From Bog-473 sp963766995 (GTDB lineage Bacteria; Actinomycetota; Acidimicrobiia; Acidimicrobiales; RAAP-2), in the NCBI GenBank assembly GCA_963766995.1, contig CAVYCE010000003.1:1364001-1428000 (forward strand): DNA of 64,000 nucleotides, in the 5' to 3' direction. This document shows, one piece after another, positions 52,975-62,093 of this stretch; the first letter of the stretch is position 1, and every line of letters begins with the position of its first letter. Both the position numbers and the translations under genes were made by a program. The notes under the pieces were generated by a model, which made no database searches, had not been told where the DNA came from, and saw only the letters and a list, made by a program, of their open reading frames with translations.

Positions 52975-53511
52975 TTAAATAGCTCCAGCAGTCTTGATCC
53001 AATAGCGCCGCAGCGATGCCCGCTCAGTTTCACGAACGTCCTCAAGGACTCCTCCGCAGCGTTCAATCGTTCTCGCCGATGCAATGTTCTCGTCGGCGCA
53101 GACGATGAGCACGTTCTCAATGCCTAGTGTTCGTGCCTCTTCGAGCATCTGCCCGAGTGCCCAGCTGGCCATGCCTCGACGCCGAGCCGATGGTCGGATC
53201 CCATAGCCAATATGGCCACCTTCTCGCATCAAGTGCTCGGTGAGTTCGCGACGGAGAGCGATGCCACCGAGGACGTCGTCGCCTTCAATGATCCATCGGT
53301 ACGTGCAGTGGACGTTGCCCGCTTCGAGGGTCGTCGTTGCATCCGACTGCAAGGTCAAGCGATCCAACCATTGGGAAAACCCGGCTAGGGATTGGACGTC
53401 GTCCTCTGGATGCAATCCGAATCCATCCTCGTGCATTCCCGGTCCCCACTCGTCGTGGGCTTCAGTCCACGCGACCCGCAAACGCATGGTTGGCGGAATG
53501 AGTTCGGGCAC
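52975..53511 (-). CDS. GNAT-family N-acetyltransferase
   Basis: A 178-residue acetyltransferase. The acetyl-CoA loop region is HIGYGIRPSARRRGMASWAL near residues 105-125 (Arg/Gly-rich pyrophosphate loop RRRGMA), followed by ALGIENVLIVCADENIASARTIERCGG-type C-terminal strands. Substrate not predictable. Its 3' end lies just outside the tRNA-Phe island, and it probably belongs to the core chromosome. Confidence 0.9.
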   Translation of the reverse strand: MPELIPPTMRLRVAWTEAHDEWGPGMHEDGFGLHPEDDVQSLAGFSQWLDRLTLQSDATTTLEAGNVHCTYRWIIEGDDVLGGIALRRELTEHLMREGGHIGYGIRPSARRRGMASWALGQMLEEARTLGIENVLIVCADENIASARTIERCGGVLEDVRETERASLRRYWIKTAGAI

Positions 53512-53599
53512 AGTCTCAAGCGTAAGGTCGACCTGAGGTGAAGGGGAAGTATCGAATCGAGCTAGTGAGATGTTGCGATGAATCCTTGTGAGAAGTCGC

Positions 53600-54121
53600 T
53601 CACGGACACCACGTGGGGTCGCCGCGGTACTGAGTACGGTCGGCCAACAAACGATTGGCTTGATCCATCCGGTAAAAGGTCATGGACGGCATTGGGGGTG
53701 AGTATGCGTGGACGCTCGTGGCGGGCGTCGCGCTGTCGTTAATGACATCGTGCACGTAGAGAGGGCCGAAGGCGGCGCCGCCCCCCGAAACAAAATGTCG
53801 CCGGGCCAAGGATCCATTGGGCGCCACATACTGTTCTCGCAATTCGCCATTCAGCACCCATAGGGCGCCAACGGATCCTCCATGATCGTGAAGTTCCAAT
53901 GGAAGCCCCGTTGGCCAGTGAATGACCCAGATCTCGAGCTGGTCGGTGAGTTCGAGGAGGTCGTAGGAACGATCCGTCAGCGAGCCATCAACGGGCTCAA
54001 TCAGGTCCTGAATCTCCTCGGCGTAGTTCTGGAGCAGATCGAGCAGAGCAAGTGGAGCGATAGCGCCGGCTGGAACTCCGCTAGGCCTGGTCAGCCGCTG
54101 GTCCTGCAATGTGATGGTCAT
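53600..54121 (-). CDS. Cysteine dioxygenase-like cupin protein
   Basis: A 173-residue single-domain cupin of the type I cysteine dioxygenase family. Iron ligands are His-x-His in PLELHDHGGSVGALWVLNGEL near residue 77 and a third His in TSVHAYSPPMPSMTFY near 136. This enzyme oxidises cysteine to cysteine sulfinate. Arg placement resembles bacterial cysteine or 3-mercaptopropionate dioxygenases, so thiol specificity is open. An interrupted palindrome lies 24 bp upstream. Confidence 0.87.
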   Translation of the reverse strand: MTITLQDQRLTRPSGVPAGAIAPLALLDLLQNYAEEIQDLIEPVDGSLTDRSYDLLELTDQLEIWVIHWPTGLPLELHDHGGSVGALWVLNGELREQYVAPNGSLARRHFVSGGGAAFGPLYVHDVINDSATPATSVHAYSPPMPSMTFYRMDQANRLLADRTQYRGDPTWCP

Positions 54122-54145
54122 GGTCCTCCGTCCCTAAAACGCTAT

Positions 54146-54173
54146 ATCTGATGATATTAGTCGTATTTCAGAT
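54146..54173. promoter_or_regulatory. Interrupted palindrome between divergent CDO and OYE genes
   Basis: ATCTGA (54146-54151) and TCAGAT (54168-54173) form 6-bp arms around a 16-bp AT-rich centre. A regulator site or promoter structure is possible; evidence is weak. Confidence 0.3.
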
Positions 54174-54226
54174 GACTGCCAAGAGGCGGGTTGTGCAGGG
54201 CGCTTCCCGGTGGGTCATGGTGGTGA

Positions 54227-55420
54227 ATGGCCCGATCCACGTCCCCGACGCCAACCCCCGTTTTCGCTCCTGCGCGCCTGGGACCCCTGACGCTCCGCAA
54301 TCGGATCATCAAGGCAGCCACCTTCGAAGGGGTGATGCCGGGAGGCGTGGTGAGTGACGAGCTCATTGGGTTCCACCAGCGGGTGGCAGCTGGGGGTGCC
54401 GCCATGAGCACGGTGGCCTATTTGGCCGTCTCGCCCGAAGGGCGGACCGATCGCCATTGCCTCCTCCTTAACCGGGACTCGGTCCCGGGACTTCGTCGCC
54501 TTACTGATGCCGTCCACGCCGAAGGCGCTGCGGCCGCGGCGCAGATCGGGCACGCCGGGCCAGTGGCCAATGCCCGGTCCAATAAGTCACCCGCACTGTC
54601 ACCCTCTGGCGGGTTCACCCCCATGGGGACACGGTTGCGGGCAGTGGACGCTGCTGGCATCGAACGCATCACCGATGACTATCGTCAAGCTGCCACGCTC
54701 GCGGTCGAAGCGGGCTTCGACAGCATTGAGGTACATGTCGGACATAACTACCTCCTCAGTGCTTTCCTGAGTCCAAAGCTGAACCATCGAGGCGATGCTT
54801 TTGGGGGCAGCGTGGAGAATCGAGCCCGCTTTGCTCGTCATGTGCTGCGCACAGTGCGAGATGCCGCTGGAGACAAGGTGGCGGTGACCGCCAAACTCAA
54901 TATGGCCGATGGGGTGCCTGGTGGTCTGTGGCTCGAGGAGAGCGTCGAGGTGGCCACCCTCTTCGAGTCAGATGGCGTGCTCGATGCCATTGAGTTGACG
55001 GGTGGGAGTTCATTGGCCAACCCGATGTACTTGTTTCGGGGAGAAGCGCCACTGCAGGAGTTCGGCTCCACTCTGCCCGCACCTGTGCGGCTCGGCTTCC
55101 GCTTTATTGGCGGCCGCTTTCTCAAGGACTATCCGTTCGAGGAAGCTTTCTTCCTGCCCTACGCCCGCCAGTTCCTCAACGCTCTCACCACACCGTTGAT
55201 TCTATTGGGTGGTATTACCCAGCTCAGCACGGTCGAGGCAGCGCTCTCGGAAGGATTCTCATTTGTGGCGATGGCGCGAGCTCTTTTACGTGAGCCCGAC
55301 CTGGTGCGACGTTGGCAGGCGGGAACGGCGTCGTCGTCACTCTGCATTCATTGCAATAAATGCATGCCCACTATCTATTCGGGCACGCGTTGCGTGCTGG
55401 TGAACCAACCCAATAACTAG
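54227..55420 (+). CDS. Old Yellow Enzyme family flavin oxidoreductase with Cys motif at the end
   Basis: A 397-residue FMN barrel. The FMN/substrate residues lie in AAAAQIGHAGPVA near residue 105 and EVHVGHNYLLSAFLSPKLNHRGDAFGGS near 168-195. It ends with CIHCNKCMPTIYSGTRC followed by eight residues. This four-Cys pattern is the [4Fe-4S] motif of 2,4-dienoyl-CoA reductase-type enzymes, but the FAD/NADPH domains that normally follow are absent. Electrons must therefore come from a separate partner. Stop TAG shares CTAG with the convergent amidase stop. Confidence 0.9.
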   Translation: MARSTSPTPTPVFAPARLGPLTLRNRIIKAATFEGVMPGGVVSDELIGFHQRVAAGGAAMSTVAYLAVSPEGRTDRHCLLLNRDSVPGLRRLTDAVHAEGAAAAAQIGHAGPVANARSNKSPALSPSGGFTPMGTRLRAVDAAGIERITDDYRQAATLAVEAGFDSIEVHVGHNYLLSAFLSPKLNHRGDAFGGSVENRARFARHVLRTVRDAAGDKVAVTAKLNMADGVPGGLWLEESVEVATLFESDGVLDAIELTGGSSLANPMYLFRGEAPLQEFGSTLPAPVRLGFRFIGGRFLKDYPFEEAFFLPYARQFLNALTTPLILLGGITQLSTVEAALSEGFSFVAMARALLREPDLVRRWQAGTASSSLCIHCNKCMPTIYSGTRCVLVNQPNN

Positions 55421-56847
55421 GCAGAAACTGTCGGGCGCCGGTGCGACCACGGCGCCGCTTCTTCAAGCTGGCCGGCCAGCGAGAGGAGGGTCTCTTCATC
55501 ACCGAATCGGCCGACGAACTGCACGCCGATGGGGAGACCTGCGTCGTTCCAGTGCATGGGCAGCGAGATACCGGGTTGGCCAGTCACGTTGAAGGGAGGG
55601 GTGAAGGGCACATACGCCGCAGCCCGGATCAATCCAGTCAACGGCTCTCCAGGTGGCGACTCGAAGGTGCCAAGCGGAGCCGGGGGTTCACCCAACGTCG
55701 GAGTGAGCAACACGTCAATGCCTTCGAAGTACTCGGCAATCTGACGCGTCTGCTTCTGCAGTTCCTGCAAGGACTTGAGATACGAGCCGGCATCGATGGA
55801 CCGCCCCAGACTCACTAAAGACCAGGTCAGTGGCTCGACGTCCTCTTCGTTGGCCTTTCTACCGATCCGCTCCTCCCAATCACGCAACGTCCATGCGTTT
55901 CCGGCCGCCCACACATTGATGAAATGCGCAGTGAAAGAGTCCCCATCCACCGCCATGGTGGCCGGCTCGACTGCGTGCCCCAGTGTCTCGCACAGTGAGG
56001 CTGCGCCTTCCGCTGCAGCGACACAGTCGGAGTGCACGTCGCTGCCTGTGGGCGAGGACGTCATCAGGGCCACGCGTAGTTTCTTGGTGGGCGCCGAGAC
56101 GGCCGCAGCAAATGACGGTCCGCGCAGAGGTGGTGCCCAGTAGGGATCACCCGGCACGGGACCGGCTACGGCGTCGAGGATGGCGGCCGTGTCGCGGACG
56201 GATCGGGTCACCACATGCTCGGCAATTAATCCGCTCATGAGGTCGCCGTATTGAGGAGCCATCGACACACGGGCCCGGGTGGGTTTGAGCCCGACGAGAC
56301 CGCAGCACGAAGCCGGAATGCGAATGGAACCACCTCCGTCGTTGGCATGGGCCACTGGCACCATTCCCGAAGCCACAGCTGCAGCCGATCCACCAGATGA
56401 ACCGCCGGTCGAGTGCGCTGTGCTCCATGGGTTGCGTGTTGCTCCAAATCGGCGGGGCTCGGTGGTCGGGAGAATCCCAAACTCAGGGGTATTGGTCTTC
56501 CCGCAGATGACGAATCCGGCTCGAATGAAGCGCTTGGTCAGCTCCTGAGTCACGGTCGAGTGATAGTCGCCGGCAAAATCGGTTCCTTCGCAAAACGGTG
56601 TGCCCTCGAGCTCGGCTCCTAAGTCCTTCACGAGAAACGGCACGCCCTTGAACGGGCCATCAGGAAGAGCCCCGGCCGCCTGGCTACGAGCATGATCGAA
56701 CAGTTCGTGGATGACAGCGTTCAGTTTCGGGTTGAGTTTGTCGATGCGGTCGATAGCACCGTCGATCAGTTCCGTCGGCGACACGGCACCCTCTTTGACC
56801 AGCGCCGCTTGGCCTGTTGCATCCAACCATGTGATCTCGTCGCTCAT
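55417..56847 (-). CDS. Amidase-signature family hydrolase
   Basis: A 476-residue amidase: catalytic Lys in GVPFLVKDLGAE near residue 72, the Ser block TGGSSGGSAAAVASGMV near 147 and GGGSIRIPASCCGLVGLKP near 170. About 470 residues, as for acylamidases. Distinct from the amidase at 10858. Substrate unknown. It overlaps the OYE gene by four bases tail to tail. Confidence 0.9.
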   Translation of the reverse strand: MSDEITWLDATGQAALVKEGAVSPTELIDGAIDRIDKLNPKLNAVIHELFDHARSQAAGALPDGPFKGVPFLVKDLGAELEGTPFCEGTDFAGDYHSTVTQELTKRFIRAGFVICGKTNTPEFGILPTTEPRRFGATRNPWSTAHSTGGSSGGSAAAVASGMVPVAHANDGGGSIRIPASCCGLVGLKPTRARVSMAPQYGDLMSGLIAEHVVTRSVRDTAAILDAVAGPVPGDPYWAPPLRGPSFAAAVSAPTKKLRVALMTSSPTGSDVHSDCVAAAEGAASLCETLGHAVEPATMAVDGDSFTAHFINVWAAGNAWTLRDWEERIGRKANEEDVEPLTWSLVSLGRSIDAGSYLKSLQELQKQTRQIAEYFEGIDVLLTPTLGEPPAPLGTFESPPGEPLTGLIRAAAYVPFTPPFNVTGQPGISLPMHWNDAGLPIGVQFVGRFGDEETLLSLAGQLEEAAPWSHRRPTVSA

Positions 56848-56880
56848 CAGGCCACGGTAGCCATGCAGATTGCCTTGTGC

Positions 56881-57357
56881 TCAGGCTGGACCCGTCGCCT
56901 CCACCGGAATGCGACGAGCGCCAGTGCGCATGGCCATCGCTTCGGTCACCGAGACGTCGGCGCCACAGACCAAGCAACGACGACGATCGTCCAGTTCACC
57001 ACCGCAGCTTCGATGCTGCAGGATCATCGGTCGCTCGCCTTCAATGGCATGGCGATCCCCCCACTGCAGGAGGGCAACGAGGACGGGCCACAAGTCGGCC
57101 CCCTTCTCCGTGAGTCGATACTCATGGCGGAGTGGACGTTCCTGGTACGGCTTCTTGACGAGAACTCCGTGATCCACCATGCGAGTCAGCCGAGCCTGGA
57201 GAATATTGCGGGCGACGCCCAAATCGCGCTGAAGATCTTCGAAGCGACGAATCCCCAAAAAGACGTCTCGGAGAATCAAGATGGTCCAGCGCTCTCCGAT
57301 GATTTCGAGGGTCGACGCCACCGAGCAGTACTGGTTGGGGTAGTCCCGGTTCAACAT
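56881..57357 (-). CDS. HxlR-family regulator with C-terminal zinc ribbon
   Basis: A 158-residue winged-helix protein. The HxlR signature CSVASTLEIIGERWTILILRDVFLGIRRFEDLQRDLGVARNILQARL starts at Cys11. An extra C-terminal part carries two Cys pairs (RSCGG..., CLVCGAD), a zinc-ribbon-like addition seen in a subset of the family. Divergent from the MFS exporter gene, its probable target. Confidence 0.9.
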   Translation of the reverse strand: MLNRDYPNQYCSVASTLEIIGERWTILILRDVFLGIRRFEDLQRDLGVARNILQARLTRMVDHGVLVKKPYQERPLRHEYRLTEKGADLWPVLVALLQWGDRHAIEGERPMILQHRSCGGELDDRRRCLVCGADVSVTEAMAMRTGARRIPVEATGPA

Positions 57358-57401
57358 CCCCCCAGGATAGCGTCTATTTTCGCCTTATACGTTGCATAGA
57401 G

Positions 57402-57417
57402 CTACTCGCGTGGGTAG
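57402..57417. promoter_or_regulatory. Candidate HxlR operator
   Basis: CTACTCGCGTGGGTAG has 6-bp arms with one mismatch, 11 bp upstream of the MFS start and between the divergent genes. Confidence 0.5.
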
Positions 57418-57427
57418 ATTTAGTTTC

Positions 57428-58879
57428 ATGACAGAACTGACTGAGTTGCACGGCGACACTGAGCGGCACTCCCACCCGACGCTGACGGCGCTGGTGGTAC
57501 TGACGGGAGTGTTCTTGTCTTCGCTCGACCTGTTCATCGTCAACATCGCCTTCCCTCGAATTTCGGTCACGTTTCACGGCGCGGGATTGAGCTCACTGTC
57601 ATGGGTCCTCAGCGCCTACACCATCGTGTTCGCTGCGCTGCTGGTGCCCGCTGGTCGCTGGGCCGACCGCACGGGGCGGAAGCGCGCTTTCCTCCTCGGT
57701 CTCGCTCTCTTCTCGGCCTCGTCTGCGCTCTGCGCCGTTGCTCCTTCGTTGGGGCTACTCATTGCGGCCCGGGTTTTGCAGGCCAGCGGTGGCGCCTTGA
57801 TGTTGCCCACGTCGCTCGGTCTCCTGCTCCCGGCGTTCGGACCGGCGCGGAAGGGTGCCGCCATTGGCCTGTGGTCGGCCGTTGGCGGGGCAGCTGCCGC
57901 CTTCGGACCGCCCATCGGCGGCTTGTTGGTACAAGTGAGCTGGCGCTGGGTCTTCTTGGTGAATCTGCCATTCAGCCTCATCGCTTTGGCCATCGGCATC
58001 CGGGTGCTTCGAGAGGTGCGAGACCCGGCGGCGCACAAGGCAGACCTATTGGGTGCAGGGCTTCTTTCCGTCGCGGTGGCCAGCGTGGCGGCGGGCATTG
58101 TCGAGGGATCCAACTGGGGCTGGGCCAGTGGGCGCATTCTCGGTGCCTTCGGTCTGGCCGTGGTCGCCGCAGCATTCCTCATACTCCGATCGATGACCCA
58201 TCCCAATCCAGTGATTGAGCCAGCGGTGATTCGCCATCGTGCCGTCGCGCTGGCTGACCTCAGTTCGGTGGTTTTCTTTTCTGGCTTCGGCGCCATGGTC
58301 CTGGGCTCGGTGCTCTTTCTCACCGGGGTCTGGCACGAATCAGTAGTCCGGGCTGGCCTGATGATCGCCCCCGGTCCACTCACGGCCAGCATCGTGGCCT
58401 TCCCCGCTGGACTGCTCGGCGCGCGTTTCAGCCATCGCACGGTCGGCACGCTCGGATCGGTGATCTTCGCCCTGAGCGGTGTGTGGTGGATCGCGCACAT
58501 TGGGATCGCTCCCGACTATGTCAGCCACTACTTGCCGGGCAGCATCTTGGGTGGCATTGGCGTGGGGCTAATGCTCCCATCACTTGGAGGAGCAGCTACT
58601 GCTCCGCTGCCGCCCGAGCGCTTCGCCACCGGAACCGCTCTGTACGGCATGTGTCGACAGATCGGACTTGCCCTTGGCGTGGCCTGTCTCGTGGCCATCA
58701 TCGGAACAAACAGCGGCCAGGCTGCCGTGAACGCGTTTCACCATGCTTGGTTCTTCATGGTGGTGTGCAGCGTGACTGCCGGCCTGGTGCTACAGGGCAT
58801 CGGTCGCAAGCTGCCAGCCGTCGTACCAGCTGGATCGTTTGACGAGGCGGGGACTTACTCTTTAGCTGCTGGCAAGTAA
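57428..58879 (+). CDS. DHA2-type MFS drug exporter
   Basis: A 483-residue transporter with 14 predicted helices. Motif A GRWADRTGRKRAFLLG is near residue 76 and motif C-like GGALMLPTSLGLLLPAFGPARKGAAIGLWSAVGGAAAAFGPPIGG near 120-165. ATG 57428 (MTELTELHGDTERH) is used; the longer frame from 57392 starts in the promoter. Exports a hydrophobic compound by proton antiport; the divergent HxlR gene suggests redox- or ligand-induced control. Its end overlaps the convergent kinase-like gene by 25 bp. Confidence 0.92.
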   Translation: MTELTELHGDTERHSHPTLTALVVLTGVFLSSLDLFIVNIAFPRISVTFHGAGLSSLSWVLSAYTIVFAALLVPAGRWADRTGRKRAFLLGLALFSASSALCAVAPSLGLLIAARVLQASGGALMLPTSLGLLLPAFGPARKGAAIGLWSAVGGAAAAFGPPIGGLLVQVSWRWVFLVNLPFSLIALAIGIRVLREVRDPAAHKADLLGAGLLSVAVASVAAGIVEGSNWGWASGRILGAFGLAVVAAAFLILRSMTHPNPVIEPAVIRHRAVALADLSSVVFFSGFGAMVLGSVLFLTGVWHESVVRAGLMIAPGPLTASIVAFPAGLLGARFSHRTVGTLGSVIFALSGVWWIAHIGIAPDYVSHYLPGSILGGIGVGLMLPSLGGAATAPLPPERFATGTALYGMCRQIGLALGVACLVAIIGTNSGQAAVNAFHHAWFFMVVCSVTAGLVLQGIGRKLPAVVPAGSFDEAGTYSLAAGK

Positions 58880-60204
58880 CTCGGATTGGCCACCAACAGC
58901 TGATCACGAGCCGACTGCGCCAGCAGGGCGCCAACGGCTTCCCAATCATCATCGAAGTCGCCGGCACGTAGCGCTGCCGCCAGCGCTGCATCATCAGCGC
59001 AGCCAATGTGGGTCAGCCGTTCTTCGTGGGCACTGACAATGGATGGGCCGAGTTGGAGTTCTCGTTCCACTGCACCCAGCGCATTTCGAGCAATCCGAGC
59101 TTCGAACTGCGCACCACCGGTGCTCTTCTCCATGACCCCGCGCTCGAGATACTCCCGGACTGCTTCCACCAGATCGAACGCGGTCGGCCGACCGAAGGGA
59201 GATAAGGCAGCCGTTTCCTTGGCATGGTCAGGCGTCTCGTCCGTTGGTGCCACTCCCAGCAGCACGAATAGGTCCCATTCGCTCTCACAGACTCGGCGGC
59301 CGATGGTGGCCAGCTCCACAGAGCGCGTCATGCCACTCAGGTGAGCGGAGGCCTGCATGACACAGATGGTGGCCCACTTCACCGTGGCGTAGACCTCCCA
59401 CCAAAGAACCACGTCGAGATCAACATGATCACCACCGGCATCTTCGTAGGCAGCGAGAAGTTCGTCGATCTGACCGAACCCGCCGACGGGCCCAGCGCCC
59501 CCAAATCGCCACGGCGGAGCGCACAGCCAGCCGATGTCCTCGGCCGGATCTCCGCCGTGCGCCAGTTCCCAATCGAGCACCGCACGCAGGCCATCAGGTC
59601 CGACGAGAAGATTGCCGATTCGGAAGTCACCGTGCACCGTGGTCCGACGCCCGGCGAGAGGTTGATGGGCCAAGAGCCATCGAACGCCGAGCTCGAGTGC
59701 AGGGCGGACGTCGTGCAGCGCATCGAGCACGGGGAGTGGGTCCCGCAATGGATCCCGGCGCGGCAGGCCCTCAATCGAGTCCGGGTCGATGGTGTGGATG
59801 GCCGCCAGTGCCTGTCCGCATTGGGAGGTGAGTGCACTGCGTGCCGCGCCCCATTCAGGATCACGCAGAATTTTGCGGGGAATGGTCTCTCCTTCAATGC
59901 GATCGACCACCAACCAACCCGCACCGAGTGCATCGCCTTGACCCAGTGCCACGATGCCCGGTACGGGCACGCCAGCTGCTTCCGCCGCACGCAGCAGTCC
60001 CGCCTCCACCTCAATCTTCCCCGACTGGGCCACCGCGCTTCCACGGTCCTGCTGGAGGATCAGCGGGCGAACGGCATTTCCCATATGCAGGTCGAATGAG
60101 CTGGTGATGCGCGATGCCCCACCGGAAAGACGACGTAATTCGTGAACGATGCCCCCGAGCTTCTGACCGAGGGTGTCAGCAACTTCGTCAGCCGTCGAGG
60201 CCAC
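58855..60204 (-). CDS. APH-like phosphotransferase fused to DUF6285
   Basis: A 449-residue protein. The APH-type kinase domain (residues 1-330) has the catalytic loop TVHGDFRIGNLLV near 195 and the metal motif AVLDWELAHGGDPAEDIGWL near 212-230. The C-terminal 110 residues (GGAQFEARIARNALGAVEREL ... LRAGDFDDDW) match DUF6285. Such fusions accompany acyl-CoA and lipid catabolism genes in actinobacteria, so a small-molecule kinase role is more likely than drug resistance. The GTG start shares a base with the upstream TAG (TAGTG). Confidence 0.88.
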   Translation of the reverse strand: MASTADEVADTLGQKLGGIVHELRRLSGGASRITSSFDLHMGNAVRPLILQQDRGSAVAQSGKIEVEAGLLRAAEAAGVPVPGIVALGQGDALGAGWLVVDRIEGETIPRKILRDPEWGAARSALTSQCGQALAAIHTIDPDSIEGLPRRDPLRDPLPVLDALHDVRPALELGVRWLLAHQPLAGRRTTVHGDFRIGNLLVGPDGLRAVLDWELAHGGDPAEDIGWLCAPPWRFGGAGPVGGFGQIDELLAAYEDAGGDHVDLDVVLWWEVYATVKWATICVMQASAHLSGMTRSVELATIGRRVCESEWDLFVLLGVAPTDETPDHAKETAALSPFGRPTAFDLVEAVREYLERGVMEKSTGGAQFEARIARNALGAVERELQLGPSIVSAHEERLTHIGCADDAALAAALRAGDFDDDWEAVGALLAQSARDQLLVANPSYLPAAKE

Positions 60205-61202
60205 TACTCGACGGGGACGACAGGCCTCCCGCTGTCGTCAAGCTGATGCAGATACTCACAGATCCCATATCCGGTTCGGATGTCACCGTCGGGGCCGTCA
60301 TACGTCCACCGAGCCAAGCCCTCGTTGACCATGGTGCCGCCCGCTCGTCCGATGTCAGCCACCCGCATGACATCGCCGCGGAGGTCGTAGGTGCGGTCCT
60401 TCTTGTCCAGTACCTGCATGTGCACCACCTTGTGGGTCACGCCGTCGTCTTCAAGTTCCGTGCGCAGGTGCCATTTGGCGATGCTGGTGGCCCGATCGCC
60501 ATTCCACACCCAGCCGCGGTGGAGGTCTCCGGCCTCAGTGCCCAATCGAATGCCGCCGAAGTGCATGTCCTCACCGACATTGATGGAGAACCAGCGCCAC
60601 ATGGTTGGGCCGCCCCAGCGCCGTGGACCCCATGAGCGGTCGCGATTGCCGTGGGCGTCCTTCCATTCGTGTCGTATGCCATCGACCACTAGTGAACCGG
60701 TCCAGCGACCAGCCTGCTCGAGGTGCCCCTTGCCGGTGGCACCTGACGCGGCCTGTGCTTCGGCCGACTTCGGTCCACCACTCGGTTGACCATCGGTCCC
60801 GATGGCGGGCGTGACCGAGTCAAAGCGGACGTCGAGTTCGAGGTGAACCTTCCGGTTGGTGGTAGAGCCTCTCGTGCACGGCCGAGCGTCCACCTCCGCG
60901 TCCATGGCGAGGCGCCATACCTTCGCTGCTTCGAGCATCTCGTAGGTGACGGCACCCACCTCCAGCACCGTGTCGACCATCTCGTGCTGTTCTTTTACCC
61001 ATCGGTACTCAGCCAGGTCGCCACCGGGTAACCACACCGACATACCCACATCCATCGTGCCCTCGTTGGGGCGGATGCCGATGCGGGTGAAGAACCCCGA
61101 GTCAGTGACAGGGTCGAAGGCATTGAAGTAGTACGACTCGCTCCAGGCGGTGTCGCCCTCGACTGGATGGGCCAGGTCATGATGTGGTTCGAGGATTGGC
61201 AT
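60204..61202 (-). CDS. DUF7064/DUF7065-type conserved protein
   Basis: A 332-residue protein with a beta-rich, Trp-rich composition (SESYYFNAFDPVTDSGFFTRIGIRPNEGTMDVGM; GNRDRSWGPRRWGGPTMWRWFS), as in proteins related to hydroxyneurosporene synthase/AttH folds now assigned DUF7064/7065. It is commonly paired with APH-like kinases in actinobacteria. Reaction unknown. Lies between SDR (2-bp gap) and kinase (1-base overlap) in a tight operon. Confidence 0.7.
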   Translation of the reverse strand: MPILEPHHDLAHPVEGDTAWSESYYFNAFDPVTDSGFFTRIGIRPNEGTMDVGMSVWLPGGDLAEYRWVKEQHEMVDTVLEVGAVTYEMLEAAKVWRLAMDAEVDARPCTRGSTTNRKVHLELDVRFDSVTPAIGTDGQPSGGPKSAEAQAASGATGKGHLEQAGRWTGSLVVDGIRHEWKDAHGNRDRSWGPRRWGGPTMWRWFSINVGEDMHFGGIRLGTEAGDLHRGWVWNGDRATSIAKWHLRTELEDDGVTHKVVHMQVLDKKDRTYDLRGDVMRVADIGRAGGTMVNEGLARWTYDGPDGDIRTGYGICEYLHQLDDSGRPVVPVE

Positions 61203-61204
61203 GG

Positions 61205-62062
61205 TTACACCATTGTCTGTCCGGCACTGACATTCAACGCCTCGCCCGTGACCCCTCTGGCGTCGTTGGAGAGGAGCCAGCAGATGGCAGCCGCAATTTC
61301 CTCGGCACTCTGGAGGCGCCCCAGTGGAATTTCTCTCTGGACAAAGGCAGCCAGACCCTCGGCGCCGCCCATGAGGTGCTCGAACATGGAGTCCTTGTTG
61401 ATCAGGTCAGTATCCACTGTGCCAGGGCACACTGCGTTCACTGCGATTCCCGAGGATCCCAGCTCCAAGGCCATTGTCTGCGTGAGCAGGATGATCCCGG
61501 CCTTGGCCGCGCAATAGGCGCCCAGGAATGGAAACGCTCGCTTCCCAGCCTGGCTGGACACGTTGCAGATACGACCGGGAACGCCGGCACTGACCATGCG
61601 GGACGCACAGGCCTTCGAGACGAGCCAGGTGCCGACCACGTTTACATCGAACACTCGTCGGAACTCCGACGAAGGCACTTGCAGAAGCGGGCCGAGACCG
61701 AAACCCGGCCCACTACCCCCGGCGATGTTGGCCACCAGCGTGATCGTGCCAAGTGTCTCGGTGGCCTCGGCCACTGCCCGCTCGACTGCGACCTCGTCCG
61801 AGACGTCGGCCACCACGGTGGTGACCCGGCTCCCCAGCACGGCGATTTCCTCGGCCAAGCCAGCCAGATCGTCGCCGCTGGCGGTGCCGTGCGCCGGCGC
61901 TTCGCTGTAGGGGCGGGCGATATCGAGGCAGGCCACGGCCGCACCCCCACGGGCCAGGATCATGGCCGTGGCGCGACCGATGCTGCGGGGTCGCGCTGCT
62001 CCGGTGACCAAGGCCACTTGACCAGCAAAGGGGCGCGAATCCGTCTCTTGTGTGAAACTCAC
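61205..62062 (-). CDS. Short-chain dehydrogenase/reductase
   Basis: A 285-residue SDR: VALVTGAARPRSIGRATA near residue 14 (a lengthened cofactor loop), ADVSDE near 73, NIAGGSGPG near 100, catalytic CNVSSQAG and YCAAKAG near 175, and C-terminal GEALNVSAGQTMV. GTG 62062 (VSFTQETDSRPFAGQ) is chosen because the longer frame to 62278 would run through the divergent alcohol dehydrogenase gene. First gene of the SDR-DUF7064-kinase operon. Confidence 0.9.
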   Translation of the reverse strand: MSFTQETDSRPFAGQVALVTGAARPRSIGRATAMILARGGAAVACLDIARPYSEAPAHGTASGDDLAGLAEEIAVLGSRVTTVVADVSDEVAVERAVAEATETLGTITLVANIAGGSGPGFGLGPLLQVPSSEFRRVFDVNVVGTWLVSKACASRMVSAGVPGRICNVSSQAGKRAFPFLGAYCAAKAGIILLTQTMALELGSSGIAVNAVCPGTVDTDLINKDSMFEHLMGGAEGLAAFVQREIPLGRLQSAEEIAAAICWLLSNDARGVTGEALNVSAGQTMV

Positions 62063-62093
62063 CGGGCAAAACGTAGCGACAAATGGGGGCAGG

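Noticed and set aside
52740..52982. 80-codon frame spanning the right att repeat
   Set aside because: Arg/Ser-rich, runs through tRNA-derived sequence, no integrase-like motif.
57616..58500. Minus-strand 294-codon frame opposite the MFS gene
   Set aside because: Shadow frame; the + strand encodes a complete 14-helix transporter.
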